A stretch of 64,000 nucleotides of DNA from NCBI GenBank assembly GCA_964244295.1, contig CAXTIG010000007.1, forward strand, positions 124,001 to 188,000. Direction: 5' to 3'. This DNA comes from JAJAZB01 sp964244295. Lineage in GTDB: Bacteria; Bacteroidota; Bacteroidia; Cytophagales; Spirosomataceae. Of this stretch, positions 32,429 to 41,299 are shown piece by piece. Made by a program: the position numbers and the translations under genes. Position 1 is the first letter of the stretch. Every line of letters begins with the position of its first letter. The notes below the pieces were generated by a model. That model was not told where the DNA came from. It did not search any database and worked only from the letters and a program-made list of their open reading frames with translations.

Positions 32429-33659
32429 CTTCCCAAAAATCCAGGTCTTTCCGAAAGGTTTCTTCCAAAAACCAGAGCGATAGCAGTGCGCCAACAATCG
32501 TTAGCGCCCCCACAAGGAGTGCCCCGTACAGCAGCCCGACCTGCGGCCGGAGCAGGCCGAACAGCGCCGTGAGCGGAATGACCGCCCCGCGCACGAAATT
32601 GGGCACCGTCGTGGCGACGGTAGCCCGGAGGTTGGTGCCGAACAACTCGGCGGCAATGGTGACGAAGAGCGTCCAATACCCGTTGGCGAAGCCGAGGCAC
32701 ACACATACCGCGTAAAATAGCGCCGTGTGGCGCAGGGGCACCAGCAGGTACACACTCACGAAAAGAGCCGAAAACCCAATGAACAAGCCGATGACTTTTT
32801 TCCGGCTTCCTAAAAACTGACTCAAAAATCCACTGGCCAAATCGCCCGCTACCTGCCCGGAAAACGTGAGCATCACCGCCTTGCCCGCCACGACGGGGCT
32901 GGTCAGCCCGAGTGCCGCCCCAAATTCCGGCGAAAACGTAACCAGGATTCCAACCACAAACCAAATCGGCAAGCCCACCAAAATGCACTGCACGTAGCGC
33001 CGCAGCCGGGAGCCGCTGGAAAAAAGCAGCGCCACGTTGCCGCGTTGGATGGGGCTGGTTTTTAGTTTGGTAAAAAGCCCTGATTCGAACACGTTGAAGC
33101 GCAGCACCAACAGCGCCAACCCCAGCCCGCCGCCAATGAAATAGGAAATGCGCCAGTCGAACAGGTCGGCGACGAAGTAGGCCAGAATCGCCCCCAGCAC
33201 GCCCATCGTCGCCACGAGCGTGGTGCCGTAGCCCCGGATTTTGGTTGGCAAAATCTCGGTTACGAGCGTGATGCCCGCGCCCAGTTCACCCGCCAGTCCC
33301 AGCCCGGCGATGAACCGCAGCACCGCGTACTGCTCCACGGAGGTGACGAAGCCGTTGGCCAGATTCGCTAAGGAATAAATCAGAATCGAGCCAAACAGCA
33401 CCGACAGCCGCCCCCGCTTGTCGCCCAAAATCCCCCAGAACACGCCCCCGACGAGCATTCCGGCCATTTGTAAATTGAGCAGCAGAATGCCGTTTTGCAG
33501 CAGTCCTTCGCCGCTCACGCCCAGCGCCTTAAGGCTCGGCACCCGCACAACGCTGAACAAAAACAGGTCGTACATGTCGACCAGGTAGCCCAGCGCCGCT
33601 ACCAACACGGGCAGGCGGAGGAGGTGCTGGAGGGGAGTGCGGGGGGGGGGGGGGGGCAT
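32418..33659 (-). CDS. MFS transporter (metabolite:H+ symporter type) with a poly-C start
   Basis: 413 residues, about 12 membrane segments. MFS motif A-like GILGDKRGRLSVLFGS follows the second segment, and RFIAGLGLAGELGAGITLVTE is typical of sugar or organic-acid importers. The ATG is followed immediately by 16 C (M-P-P-P-P-P-R), so length change in the tract would shift the frame. The stop codon lies within the right arm of the inverted repeat at 32311-32428, and another inverted repeat sits 20 bases upstream of the ATG. It lies beside the GH88 operon and could import its substrate (inference). Confidence 0.9.
   Translation of the reverse strand: MPPPPPRTPLQHLLRLPVLVAALGYLVDMYDLFLFSVVRVPSLKALGVSGEGLLQNGILLLNLQMAGMLVGGVFWGILGDKRGRLSVLFGSILIYSLANLANGFVTSVEQYAVLRFIAGLGLAGELGAGITLVTEILPTKIRGYGTTLVATMGVLGAILAYFVADLFDWRISYFIGGGLGLALLVLRFNVFESGLFTKLKTSPIQRGNVALLFSSGSRLRRYVQCILVGLPIWFVVGILVTFSPEFGAALGLTSPVVAGKAVMLTFSGQVAGDLASGFLSQFLGSRKKVIGLFIGFSALFVSVYLLVPLRHTALFYAVCVCLGFANGYWTLFVTIAAELFGTNLRATVATTVPNFVRGAVIPLTALFGLLRPQVGLLYGALLVGALTIVGALLSLWFLEETFRKDLDFWEEQP
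33641..33656 (-). repeat. homopolymer tract of 16 G/C at codons 2-7 of the MFS gene
   Basis: Sixteen consecutive G on the plus strand (C on the coding strand) directly after the ATG (33657-33659). Tracts this long are rare by chance and prone to slipped-strand changes; it is a candidate phase-variation switch, or a place where assembly could be wrong. Confidence 0.9.
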
Positions 33660-33678
33660 TGGATGAATAATTTTTATT

Positions 33679-33803
33679 CTGTCATCCCGAGCGTAGCGAG
33701 GGACCTCGTTGGATAACCGAATAACAGGCTGTTGGCTACCGCTGGACTATCGACAACCTACCCGGAAGGCCAACGAGGTCACTCACTGCGCTCGGGATGA
33801 CAG
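33679..33803. repeat. long inverted repeat (34-bp arms), loop family II
   Basis: Left arm 33679-33712, right arm 33770-33803; 31 of 34 positions pair. Arm ends GTCATCCCGA match those of 31031-31141 and 61542-61633. The 57-base loop holds ATAACCGA...GACTATCGACAA. Located between the start of the MFS gene and the end of the SDR gene. Confidence 0.88.
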
Positions 33804-33817
33804 GGTACTTGAGTAAT

Positions 33818-34588
33818 TTACAACCTCGGCAGCGTCAGCCCCCCGTCGACCAGAATCACCTGCCCGGTCGAGTACGGAAAATCGCCTCGTGCCAGCGCGG
33901 CCACGGCCCGGCCCACGTCGTCGGGCAGGCCCCAGCGTTTTTGGATAGTCAGACCGTCGGCGATGAGCCGGTCGTATTTTTCGGTGACACCCGCCGTCAT
34001 GTCGCTGCGAATCACGCCGGGGCGGACTTCGTACACCGGAATGTCGAACTCGCCCAGCCGGGCGGCAAATAGCTGCGTCGTCATGCTCAATCCGGCTTTT
34101 GCCACGCAGTATTCGCCCCGATTGACCGAGGCTACAGTGGCCGAAATGGAGGAAACGTTGACGATGCAGCCGCTGAAATCGGGTCGTCCCGATTTTTGCC
34201 GAATCATCCAGTTGGCCGCCGCCTGGGTCAGGAAATATGCGCCCTGGAGGTTGGTCGCAAGCACGTGCTCGAAACTTTCCTCGGTGGCTTCCAAAATATC
34301 CCGGCGCTCCTTCGGGGCCACGCCCGCGTTATTGACCAGCACGTCGAGCCGCCCGAAACGCGCCCGGACTTTCTCCAGTATCGCAACGCGGGCTTCGCGG
34401 GAAGCAACGTCGCCGGGGCAGTACACGACTTCCGCGCCGAGTGCCCGCAAGCCCGCGAGGACGTCGGTCACGGCGCTTTCCGGGCGCACGCCGTTGAGGG
34501 CGAGGTCGAATCCGGCTTTGGCGAGGTATTCGGCAATGCCCAGGCCGATACCCCGGCTCCCGCCGGTGATGAGGGCTACGGGTTTCAC
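33818..34588 (-). CDS. SDR-family 3-ketoacyl-ACP reductase-like dehydrogenase
   Basis: 256 residues. TGGSRGIG (residues 8-15), NNAG, a Ser in VNVSSIS, YCVAK (Tyr/Lys) and the C-terminal VDGGLTLPRL mark a FabG-like SDR. It is the last gene of a three-gene operon; its ATG overlaps the reductase stop by 4 bp. Next to a GH88 unsaturated glucuronyl hydrolase it more likely acts on a sugar or keto-sugar acid than in fatty-acid synthesis (inference). Confidence 0.92.
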   Translation of the reverse strand: MKPVALITGGSRGIGLGIAEYLAKAGFDLALNGVRPESAVTDVLAGLRALGAEVVYCPGDVASREARVAILEKVRARFGRLDVLVNNAGVAPKERRDILEATEESFEHVLATNLQGAYFLTQAAANWMIRQKSGRPDFSGCIVNVSSISATVASVNRGEYCVAKAGLSMTTQLFAARLGEFDIPVYEVRPGVIRSDMTAGVTEKYDRLIADGLTIQKRWGLPDDVGRAVAALARGDFPYSTGQVILVDGGLTLPRL

Positions 34589-36030
34589 AAGCTTTCTTTG
34601 ATTCGTTTCAACTGCTCGGCTTCCGGCCGTTTTTTATAGAGCACATCGAGCGGGTAACAGCCCGAAATCAGCCCGTTGCGCGGGGCCGTGGTGCAGTCGG
34701 AGAAGGTGCGGCAAATCTGATTGCGCACCAGCGACCGGCCCGCGAGCAGGTCGGCGGGCAGGGTCGGGTACGAGAGCACCATGCGGCCCAGCCCCACGCT
34801 GTCGGTCAGGCCCGTTCGCAACGCGTACTGGGCCACGTGGGGCAGCCACTCCTGGAGATACGAATACCCCGACCCGATGAGAATGAGGTTGGGAAACGCC
34901 CGTTTGAGTTCGGCGGTCACGTCGAGTTGCCGCTTCACGCCCAGCAAGGGGTCTTCCGGCGGCAGGTAACCGTCGGAAGGCGGGAACAGGGCCGGGCGCA
35001 TCAGGTGCGGGTTGTAGTACGGACTGCCCCCCGTGATGCACACCAACTGAATGCCCAGCGATTGGGCCAGGGTCAGCACGGCTTTGGTTTCGGTCAAATC
35101 CACACCCAGGCCGTTTCGTTGTCCGCCGAACGCGTAGGGGTAGTCGTTGGCGGACTCGGGTACGCCCGGCCCGTCGGCGCTTTTTTTGAAGGGCAAAAAG
35201 TCGAACGCGCTCAGGCGGATGCCGATTTCCAGCCCCGGCGCGGCGTGTTGGATGCCGGCCACGATGGTGCTCAGGTACCGCGTCCGGTTTTCCAGCGACC
35301 CGCCGTACCGGCCCGGCCGGTCGACGGCGCTCAGAAACTCGTGGCCGAGGTAGCCGTGGCAGTGCTTCACGTCCACAAAATCGAACCCGGCCTTTTGGGC
35401 CAGCACCGCCGCTTCGACGTAGTGCCCGATGATTTGGTCGATGTCCTCGTCGGTCAGCAGGGGGTAATCGGCCGCCATGCCGAATTTGGGATTCAGAAAC
35501 GGATGGCTGTACAGAATTTTCGACTCGAACTTTTGGTGGATGTGGGGTTTGCAAAAACGCCCCGAATGCGTGAGTTGCAGGCCAATCACCAGGCCCTCCG
35601 CGCTGCCGAAGGCGGCGGTGTGTTCGTCCAGCAGCAGTTGCCGCAGTTCAACAAAATCGGGAAACGTTTCGGCGTTCAGCACCAGTTGGTTCGGGTTGGC
35701 TTTCCCAGAATGACAAACCGCCACGGCCTCGCAGCCAAATAACAACCTGGCCCCGCTGACGGCGAATTTTTTCCAGCGGGCGCGGGTGAAGTCGGAGGGC
35801 CGCCCGTCGAGGGTGGCGTCCCAGCCTTCCATGGGCAGGATGCACAGGCGATTGCCGAGGGTTTTGCCCGAATTCAACGCAATCGCCTGACCGAAGGGAC
35901 TTTCGCCGGGGGGCAGCAGTTCGTCGTCAAAAGGCAACTCAATCCCGTTGGTCTGTAGGTAGTTGCGCAGCTCGCCCGCCGTTTTGAGTTGGGCTATGCG
36001 CGGGAAGCGGGGTTTGGCTTTTTCGCTCAT
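34585..36030 (-). CDS. NADH:flavin oxidoreductase / old yellow enzyme family protein
   Basis: 481 residues from the ATG at 36030, which overlaps the GH88 stop by 4 bp. A TIM-barrel FMN enzyme: RLCILPMEGWDA near the start, QLTHSGRF (the conserved Gln/His region), FDFVDVKHCHGYLGHEFLS and RYGGSLENRTR (classic OYE signature). OYEs reduce activated C=C bonds with NAD(P)H. Its place between a GH88 hydrolase and an SDR suggests a role in breakdown of an unsaturated sugar product (inference). The start at 36123 lies deep inside the GH88 gene and was rejected. Confidence 0.92.
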   Translation of the reverse strand: MSEKAKPRFPRIAQLKTAGELRNYLQTNGIELPFDDELLPPGESPFGQAIALNSGKTLGNRLCILPMEGWDATLDGRPSDFTRARWKKFAVSGARLLFGCEAVAVCHSGKANPNQLVLNAETFPDFVELRQLLLDEHTAAFGSAEGLVIGLQLTHSGRFCKPHIHQKFESKILYSHPFLNPKFGMAADYPLLTDEDIDQIIGHYVEAAVLAQKAGFDFVDVKHCHGYLGHEFLSAVDRPGRYGGSLENRTRYLSTIVAGIQHAAPGLEIGIRLSAFDFLPFKKSADGPGVPESANDYPYAFGGQRNGLGVDLTETKAVLTLAQSLGIQLVCITGGSPYYNPHLMRPALFPPSDGYLPPEDPLLGVKRQLDVTAELKRAFPNLILIGSGYSYLQEWLPHVAQYALRTGLTDSVGLGRMVLSYPTLPADLLAGRSLVRNQICRTFSDCTTAPRNGLISGCYPLDVLYKKRPEAEQLKRIKESL

Positions 36031-37478
36031 CGGGGCAGGCAATCGAAAAAGGTGTAGTATGGCCCACCCTCGTTCAGCCGCTGGACGTACAGCGCCGCTT
36101 CCCGGAGGTGGTAATCGCCCCACATACTCGACTCGCCGTGGGCAATGTTGCTGCCTGGGGGCACGTAATCCCAGCCGTTGGGTTGGTGGTAAATCGAATG
36201 CAGCAGCAGGCCCTGGTGGGCCGAGTCAGTGCTGAGGTAGGGTTCTTCCAGCAATCGGTTGAGTACGGTCAGGCCCGCCTGGGTGTAGCGTTGGCCCGCT
36301 TCACCGAGGTAATGCCCCAGCCGCAGCAGGCCCTGCGCGGCGATGGCCGCCGCCGAGCTGTCCACCGGCTCGAAGTCGTTGAAGGGGTCGGCGGGGCGGT
36401 CGAGGTAATCGCCAAGGCGGTGGAGGTTGGGGGCGCCGGTGTCCCAGTACGGGATGCCGTCGATGGGCGTGTTTTCGAGGTAAAAATCGGAGGTAGCCGT
36501 GGCGGCTTTCAACACCCAGCCTTCGATTTCGGCCCGTCCGCCGAAGGGCTGCAATTCCTCGTCGGGGCGGGTGGCGAGCCATTCGAGTTCTTCGGCGAAA
36601 CCGCACATCGCCCAGGCCAGGCCGCGCGTCCAGGTGCTGAAGCCGGTGTAACCCTGCTGGGAATTGGGACAGCGAAAGGCCCCGTCGGTCACGTTGAACA
36701 CACTTTCGTGGGCCGTCCGGCCCCAGGCGTCGTAGCGGTCGCGGCCTTCGCCGTAAAAAACGGCGTAGTCGGCGGTGGCTTTGAGGTGAAGCAACGCGCG
36801 TTCGAGCAGGCTGATTTTGGCGTCGCCCTCGCCCTGAAACACGTGCCCCAGCGCGTGGCTCAGCACCAGCGAGCGGCAGGAACGGACGGTGTCGACAAAC
36901 AGCGAGTGCGGGCCGTTGAACGAGTGGATGAATCCTTCCGGTTCGCCGCTGCGAGTTTTCGTCACCGTCCAGCGGCGGGCCTGCACGGCACCCGAGATTT
37001 TCAGGGCCAATTCGTAAAACGCTGCTTCCCAGTCGTTCTGAGGAATTTTCCCTTCCCGCATCAACCGGAGCAGGTTGCCGTAAGTGCTGACGTTGTTGAA
37101 CCCGTGGTCGTGTACGCCGACGTGGCTGACGTGCGGGGCCATCCGCTCCAGCGTATTTTTCCGACCGATTTCCAGAAACTCTGCCTCGCCCGTAGCGTCG
37201 AATTGCAGCAAGGCCGAGCCGTACTGAAAGCCCTGAGTCCATTCCGTCCAACCGCGAGTGGTGTACTTTCCCGCCGCCGTGAAGACCGGCGAACCGTTAG
37301 AGGCGTCGTACTTCGCTTCGATGTGCTGGATTTTCTGACCGGACAGGCCCCAGAAGCGGCGGAGTTTTTCGGTAAAATGGGAAGGGGTTATCGCGGAATT
37401 GACCTGGAGCATCGGGTCGGGAAGGGGTCGGATTGGAGGGAATGAAGCGGACGGCGTGTGGAGGCGCTGCTTTTTCAT
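36027..37478 (-). CDS. glycoside hydrolase family 88 (unsaturated glucuronyl hydrolase-like)
   Basis: 483 residues; an (alpha/alpha)6 barrel pattern. HDHGFNNVSTYGN and FVDTVRSC fit the two Asp-containing GH88 regions; GFSTWTRGLAWAMCG and PVDSSAAAIAAQGLL are also characteristic. Family members cleave the unsaturated uronyl residue left by polysaccharide lyases. No signal peptide is visible, so it would act in the cytoplasm on imported disaccharides. Met-23 (37412) is an alternative start. First gene of the GH88-OYE-SDR operon. Confidence 0.9.
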   Translation of the reverse strand: MKKQRLHTPSASFPPIRPLPDPMLQVNSAITPSHFTEKLRRFWGLSGQKIQHIEAKYDASNGSPVFTAAGKYTTRGWTEWTQGFQYGSALLQFDATGEAEFLEIGRKNTLERMAPHVSHVGVHDHGFNNVSTYGNLLRLMREGKIPQNDWEAAFYELALKISGAVQARRWTVTKTRSGEPEGFIHSFNGPHSLFVDTVRSCRSLVLSHALGHVFQGEGDAKISLLERALLHLKATADYAVFYGEGRDRYDAWGRTAHESVFNVTDGAFRCPNSQQGYTGFSTWTRGLAWAMCGFAEELEWLATRPDEELQPFGGRAEIEGWVLKAATATSDFYLENTPIDGIPYWDTGAPNLHRLGDYLDRPADPFNDFEPVDSSAAAIAAQGLLRLGHYLGEAGQRYTQAGLTVLNRLLEEPYLSTDSAHQGLLLHSIYHQPNGWDYVPPGSNIAHGESSMWGDYHLREAALYVQRLNEGGPYYTFFDCLPR

Positions 37479-37546
37479 AAACCCAGCAAACGGTGCTATC
37501 TACCTACGGCAAACTAAAATTCAATTCTGGAAAAAAAAGTCGCAGG

Positions 37547-37900
37547 CTACGTCGTTTTGAGGAAGACACCAGTAATCTCGACGAGGTTAGATGTTTCGAG
37601 CAATGAAACGGCATGAGCCAGGTACTTTCCGAAAATTTCACGCATCCGTTGATTCGACGTGTTGCCGCAGGTCAGCCAGATGATTTTGGGCGGTGGGCCG
37701 TGTCGGTCGAGCAGTTGCAGAAAATCGCTGTCTTTCGTGATGACCACGGCGTTCATTTCCCGTGCTTTGAAGAAAATTTCGGGGTCTTCGGCCCGGTGCA
37801 TCCCCATGTGCCGAAGCGAGTAGCATTCATACCCGAATCGCTCCGTTACCCACCGGGCCAGCCCCGGCGTGAGTTGGGCATCGATGAGCATTGTCGTCAT
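37547..37900 (-). CDS. DUF5615 family PIN-like toxin
   Basis: 117 residues. The start TTMLIDAQLTPGLARWV and later VITKDSDFLQLL supply the acidic residues of PIN-like nucleases, as in DUF5615 proteins. The ATG overlaps the DUF433 antitoxin stop by 4 bp, the usual toxin-antitoxin order. Probable RNase whose activity is held in check by the partner (family inference). Confidence 0.88.
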   Translation of the reverse strand: MTTMLIDAQLTPGLARWVTERFGYECYSLRHMGMHRAEDPEIFFKAREMNAVVITKDSDFLQLLDRHGPPPKIIWLTCGNTSNQRMREIFGKYLAHAVSLLETSNLVEITGVFLKTT

Positions 37901-38130
37901 CCGACTTGTAAAACCGGATGGTTCAGTTTCGCCGAGGCGTAAGCCAGGCAAGCGTACACGTCGGCCAGTTCTAAATCAGGTAATTCCTCGTCTACGATTT
38001 GTTGCGGCGAAACTTCATTTGCCAACAAATCCAGCACATCCGTTACGCGAATGCGCATTCCGCGAATGCAAGGCTTGCCCCCACACTGGTTGGGGTTTAT
38101 CGTGATTCGGCTTAACGCAGAGACATTCAT
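37897..38130 (-). CDS. DUF433 family antitoxin
   Basis: 77 residues from the ATG at 38130. ITINPNQCGGKPCIRGMRIRV is the DUF433 signature, followed by a helix-turn-helix-like region (VLDLLANEVSPQQIVDEE). It pairs with the DUF5615 toxin gene (ATGA overlap). The longer start at 38148 would place the -7 box inside the gene, so 38130 is preferred. Confidence 0.9.
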   Translation of the reverse strand: MNVSALSRITINPNQCGGKPCIRGMRIRVTDVLDLLANEVSPQQIVDEELPDLELADVYACLAYASAKLNHPVLQVG

Positions 38131-38135
38131 GGTTG

Positions 38136-38143
38136 CAAAAGTA
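38136..38143 (-). promoter_or_regulatory. -7 box of the DUF433/DUF5615 operon
   Basis: TACTTTTG on the minus strand, 5 bases before the ATG at 38130; implies an almost leaderless mRNA. A TTG lies 15 bases upstream, closer than the usual spacing. Confidence 0.45.
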
Positions 38144-38283
38144 AACAACTTTGTAACTCAACAGATAGAAGTCATTTTGTCTTAAAATGGCTATTCAGGG
38201 TTTAAAAAATCCGTCAAAACGTCCGAATTTTAGATTGGAACCCCTTTTTTCTATCGTCCACGGACTAACGACCATCGACTAAA

Positions 38284-40977
38284 ATGAACTTCAATCAGTA
38301 CACCATCAAAGCGCAGGAGGTCATCCAGCACGCCGCACAAATGGCCCAGGCTGCCCAACAGCAGACTGTCGAGACCGGCTACGTGCTGAAGGCGCTGTTG
38401 GAAGAAGACCCCGATACCTCCGCTTTTTTGCTCAAGAAAAGCAACGTGCAACCCCAAATGCTCACCCGCACGCTCGAAGCCGTCACCAACAGCTACCCCC
38501 GTGTAAGCGGCAGCGAGGCGCAGGGCCAGATTTACCTGAGCAACGACCTCAACGCCGCGTTGGCGGCGGCCCAACGTTTGACCAAAGACTTCGGCGACGA
38601 ATTCGTGAGCGTCGAACTGCTTTGGCTCGGCCTCACCGCCGGGAATGACACCATCGCTACGCTTCTGAAAGACAACGGTGTCACCGAAAAGGAATTAAAA
38701 TCCGCCATTCAGGAATTGAGAGGAAAAAACAATCCCGTGAACGACCAAAACGCCGAAGCCAAGTACCGCTCGCTCGAACGGTACAGCAAAAACCTCAACC
38801 AGTTGGCCCAGCAGGGGAAAATCGACCCGGTGATTGGGCGCGACGAAGAAATCCGCCGCGTGTTGCAAATCCTGTCGCGGCGCACGAAAAATAACCCGAT
38901 TCTGATTGGCGAACCGGGCGTCGGGAAAACGGCCATCGTCGAGGGCCTCGCCCAGCGCATCGTGCAGGGCGACGTGCCGGAGAATTTAAAACAAAAAACC
39001 ATCTACTCGCTCGACATGGGCTTGCTCGTGGCGGGTGCCAAGTACAAAGGCGAATTTGAAGAACGCTTGAAGGCCGTCATCAAGGAAGTCATCGACTCCG
39101 AGGGCGACATCGTGCTGTTCATCGACGAAATCCACACGCTCGTCGGCGCGGGTGCTGGCGAAGGCGCGATGGACGCCGCCAACCTGCTCAAACCCGCCCT
39201 GGCGCGGGGCGAACTCCACGCCATCGGGGCCACCACGCTGAAGGAATACCAGCAGCACATCGAGAAAGACAAGGCCCTCGAACGCCGCTTCCAGTCCGTG
39301 CTGGTGGACGAACCCAACGTGGCCGACGCCATCAGCATCCTGCGGGGCATCAAGGACAAGTACGAAGTTCACCACGGCGTGCGGATTCAGGACGACGCGG
39401 TCATCGCCGCCGTCGAACTCTCGAACCGGTACATCAGCGACCGCTTTTTGCCCGACAAAGCCATCGACCTGATGGACGAAGCCGCCGCCAAAATGCGCCT
39501 CGAAATCGACTCGGTGCCCGAAGAATTGGACGAGTTGAACCGCCGCATCATGCAGTTGGAAATCGAGCGCGAAGCCATTCGTCGCGAGGAAAACCGCGAC
39601 AAGGAAAGCCAGTTGAACAAAGACCTGGCCGACCTGGGCGAAAAGCGCAATTCCCTCAAAGCCCAGTGGGAAACCGAAAAAGGCGGTTTGCAGGAAGTCC
39701 GCAACCTGAAACAACAAATCGACCACCTCAAACTCGAAGCCGAACAAGCCGAACGCGCCGGGGACTACGGCAAGGTGGCGGAGATTCGGTACGGGAAATT
39801 GCCGGAGGCGGAGAAGCGGCTCAATGAACTCGCCGGGAAGAACCTCACCCCCGGCCCCTCTCCTGCTGAGAGGGGAGCCACTGCTGGAAGTTTCACCCCT
39901 CTCAGCAGGAGAGGGGCCGGGGGTGAGGTTCGCCTGCTCCAAGAAGAAGTCACCGCCGAAGACATTGCCGAAGTGGTGGCGAAATGGACGGGCATTCCCG
40001 TCCAGAAAATGCTGCAATCCGACCGCGAGAAGCTGCTGAACCTCGAACGCGAACTGCACCGCCGTGTGGCCGGGCAGGACGAGGCCATCGAAGCCGTGGC
40101 CGATGCCGTGCGCCGCAGCCGCGCCGGGATGCAGGACCTCAAGCGGCCCATCGGCAGCTTCCTGTTCCTCGGCCCGACGGGCGTGGGCAAAACCGAATTG
40201 GCCCGCACCCTGGCCGAGTACCTTTTCAACGACGACAGCGCGATGGTGCGCATCGACATGAGCGAGTACCAGGAGCGCCACGCCGTGAGCCGCCTCATCG
40301 GCGCGCCTCCGGGCTACGTGGGCTACGACGAAGGCGGGCAACTCACCGAAGCCGTGCGCCGCAAGCCGTACAGCGTGATTCTTTTGGACGAAATTGAAAA
40401 GGCCCACCCCGACGTGTGGAACATCCTGCTGCAAGTGCTCGACGAAGGCCGCCTCACCGACAACAAAGGCCGCGTGGCGAATTTCAAGAACACCATCATC
40501 ATCATGACCTCCAACCTCGGTAGCCACGTTATCCAGGAAAAATTTGCCGAGGACGAAGGCTGGAACCACACCCTCGTGATGGAAGAGGCCAAAGCCGCCG
40601 TGATGGAGTTGCTCAAAGCCAGCGTACGCCCGGAGTTTCTAAACCGGATTGACGAAATCGTGCTCTTCGAGCCGCTCGACCCGAAGAACCTGCGCAAAAT
40701 CGTGGGCATCCAGTTCAAGGGCATCCAGCGCCGCCTCGCCGAACAGGGCATCACCCTCGAAGCCGCCGACGAGGTTCTCGAAAAACTGGCCGAGGAAGGC
40801 TACGAGCCCAACTTCGGTGCCCGCCCGCTGAAGCGGGTGCTGCAACGCCGGATTCTCAACCAGCTCTCGAAGGAAATCCTGAGCGGGGCCGTGGGTAAAG
40901 ACGCCGTCATCATGATGGAACTGGATGCCGAGGGTGGGATTCGGTTTGAGAATGTGGGCGGGGAAATGGAAGTGTAG
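38284..40977 (+). CDS. clpB: ATP-dependent chaperone ClpB with an in-frame palindromic insertion
   Basis: 897 residues; family members of this phylum are about 865. N-domain (1-145), first ATPase with Walker A GEPGVGKT (from residue 209), coiled-coil middle domain (about 400-515), second ATPase with Walker A GPTGVGKT (from residue 630) and the C-terminal domain. It disaggregates proteins with the DnaK system. Residues 520-549 are encoded entirely by a 90-bp inverted repeat (39841-39930) sitting in the linker between the middle domain and the second ATPase module; without it the length would be 867, normal for ClpB. The surrounding reading frame is intact. Confidence 0.98.
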   Translation: MNFNQYTIKAQEVIQHAAQMAQAAQQQTVETGYVLKALLEEDPDTSAFLLKKSNVQPQMLTRTLEAVTNSYPRVSGSEAQGQIYLSNDLNAALAAAQRLTKDFGDEFVSVELLWLGLTAGNDTIATLLKDNGVTEKELKSAIQELRGKNNPVNDQNAEAKYRSLERYSKNLNQLAQQGKIDPVIGRDEEIRRVLQILSRRTKNNPILIGEPGVGKTAIVEGLAQRIVQGDVPENLKQKTIYSLDMGLLVAGAKYKGEFEERLKAVIKEVIDSEGDIVLFIDEIHTLVGAGAGEGAMDAANLLKPALARGELHAIGATTLKEYQQHIEKDKALERRFQSVLVDEPNVADAISILRGIKDKYEVHHGVRIQDDAVIAAVELSNRYISDRFLPDKAIDLMDEAAAKMRLEIDSVPEELDELNRRIMQLEIEREAIRREENRDKESQLNKDLADLGEKRNSLKAQWETEKGGLQEVRNLKQQIDHLKLEAEQAERAGDYGKVAEIRYGKLPEAEKRLNELAGKNLTPGPSPAERGATAGSFTPLSRRGAGGEVRLLQEEVTAEDIAEVVAKWTGIPVQKMLQSDREKLLNLERELHRRVAGQDEAIEAVADAVRRSRAGMQDLKRPIGSFLFLGPTGVGKTELARTLAEYLFNDDSAMVRIDMSEYQERHAVSRLIGAPPGYVGYDEGGQLTEAVRRKPYSVILLDEIEKAHPDVWNILLQVLDEGRLTDNKGRVANFKNTIIIMTSNLGSHVIQEKFAEDEGWNHTLVMEEAKAAVMELLKASVRPEFLNRIDEIVLFEPLDPKNLRKIVGIQFKGIQRRLAEQGITLEAADEVLEKLAEEGYEPNFGARPLKRVLQRRILNQLSKEILSGAVGKDAVIMMELDAEGGIRFENVGGEMEV
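39841..39930. repeat. 90-bp perfect inverted repeat inserted in frame in clpB, loop family I
   Basis: Left arm 39841-39875 and right arm 39896-39930 are exact complements (35 bp), loop 20 bases. Length is exactly 30 codons and it begins on a codon boundary (codon 520). It encodes [12 protein letters not shown] on the left and [11 protein letters not shown] on the right. The loop shares CTGGAAGTTTCA with the intergenic repeat at 3390-3499. Confidence 0.95.
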
Positions 40978-41010
40978 CGCCGACATTGTTGTCGGAGCGC
41001 GCTACCGTAG

Positions 41011-41043
41011 AAAGGCCGTTGGTTAACCCCAACGGCCTTTCTG
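41011..41043 (+). terminator. clpB terminator
   Basis: AAAGGCCGTTGG - TTAACC - CCAACGGCCTTT, 12-bp perfect stem, 33 bases after the clpB stop; A/T tracts on both sides. Confidence 0.85.
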
Positions 41044-41053
41044 TTTAAACCAT

Positions 41054-41061
41054 TACTTTTG
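41054..41061 (+). promoter_or_regulatory. -7 box of the DUF433-VapBC-like operon
   Basis: TACTTTTG, 16 bases before the ATG at 41078; no clear -33 TTG at the usual distance. Confidence 0.45.
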
Positions 41062-41077
41062 GCAAAACACCAAGCGC

Positions 41078-41299
41078 ATGGAATGGACGAACTACATCCA
41101 CGCCGACCCAACCATTCTGGGCGGTAAACCCGTCATCAGAGGCACGCGCATTTCGGTTCAACTCCTGCTCGAACGCCTCGCCCACGGTTGGACGGAAGAC
41201 CTAATTTTTGAAAGCTACCCCCACCTGCCCAAAGAAAGCCTGCGGGCCGTGTACGCTTTTCAAGGAAACATACACCAGAAAACAGAGACGAGACCATGA
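41078..41299 (+). CDS. DUF433 family antitoxin-like protein
   Basis: 73 residues. HADPTILGGKPVIRGTRISV is the DUF433 signature, followed by LLLERLAHGWTEDLIFESYP. It is a distant paralogue of the DUF433 gene on the other side of clpB, but no DUF5615 toxin follows it; instead its stop overlaps the ATG of a small antitoxin-like gene (41296-41299) upstream of a PIN toxin. Confidence 0.88.
   Translation: MEWTNYIHADPTILGGKPVIRGTRISVQLLLERLAHGWTEDLIFESYPHLPKESLRAVYAFQGNIHQKTETRP

Noticed and set aside
39841..39930. Frameshift or assembly error in clpB
   Set aside because: The insertion is a whole number of codons, the frame on both sides is intact and the sequence is a perfect inverted repeat with a loop shared with another locus.
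38986..40569. 527-codon minus-strand frame opposite clpB
   Set aside because: Antisense shadow of clpB; even the repeat inside clpB keeps this frame open because of its palindromic form.
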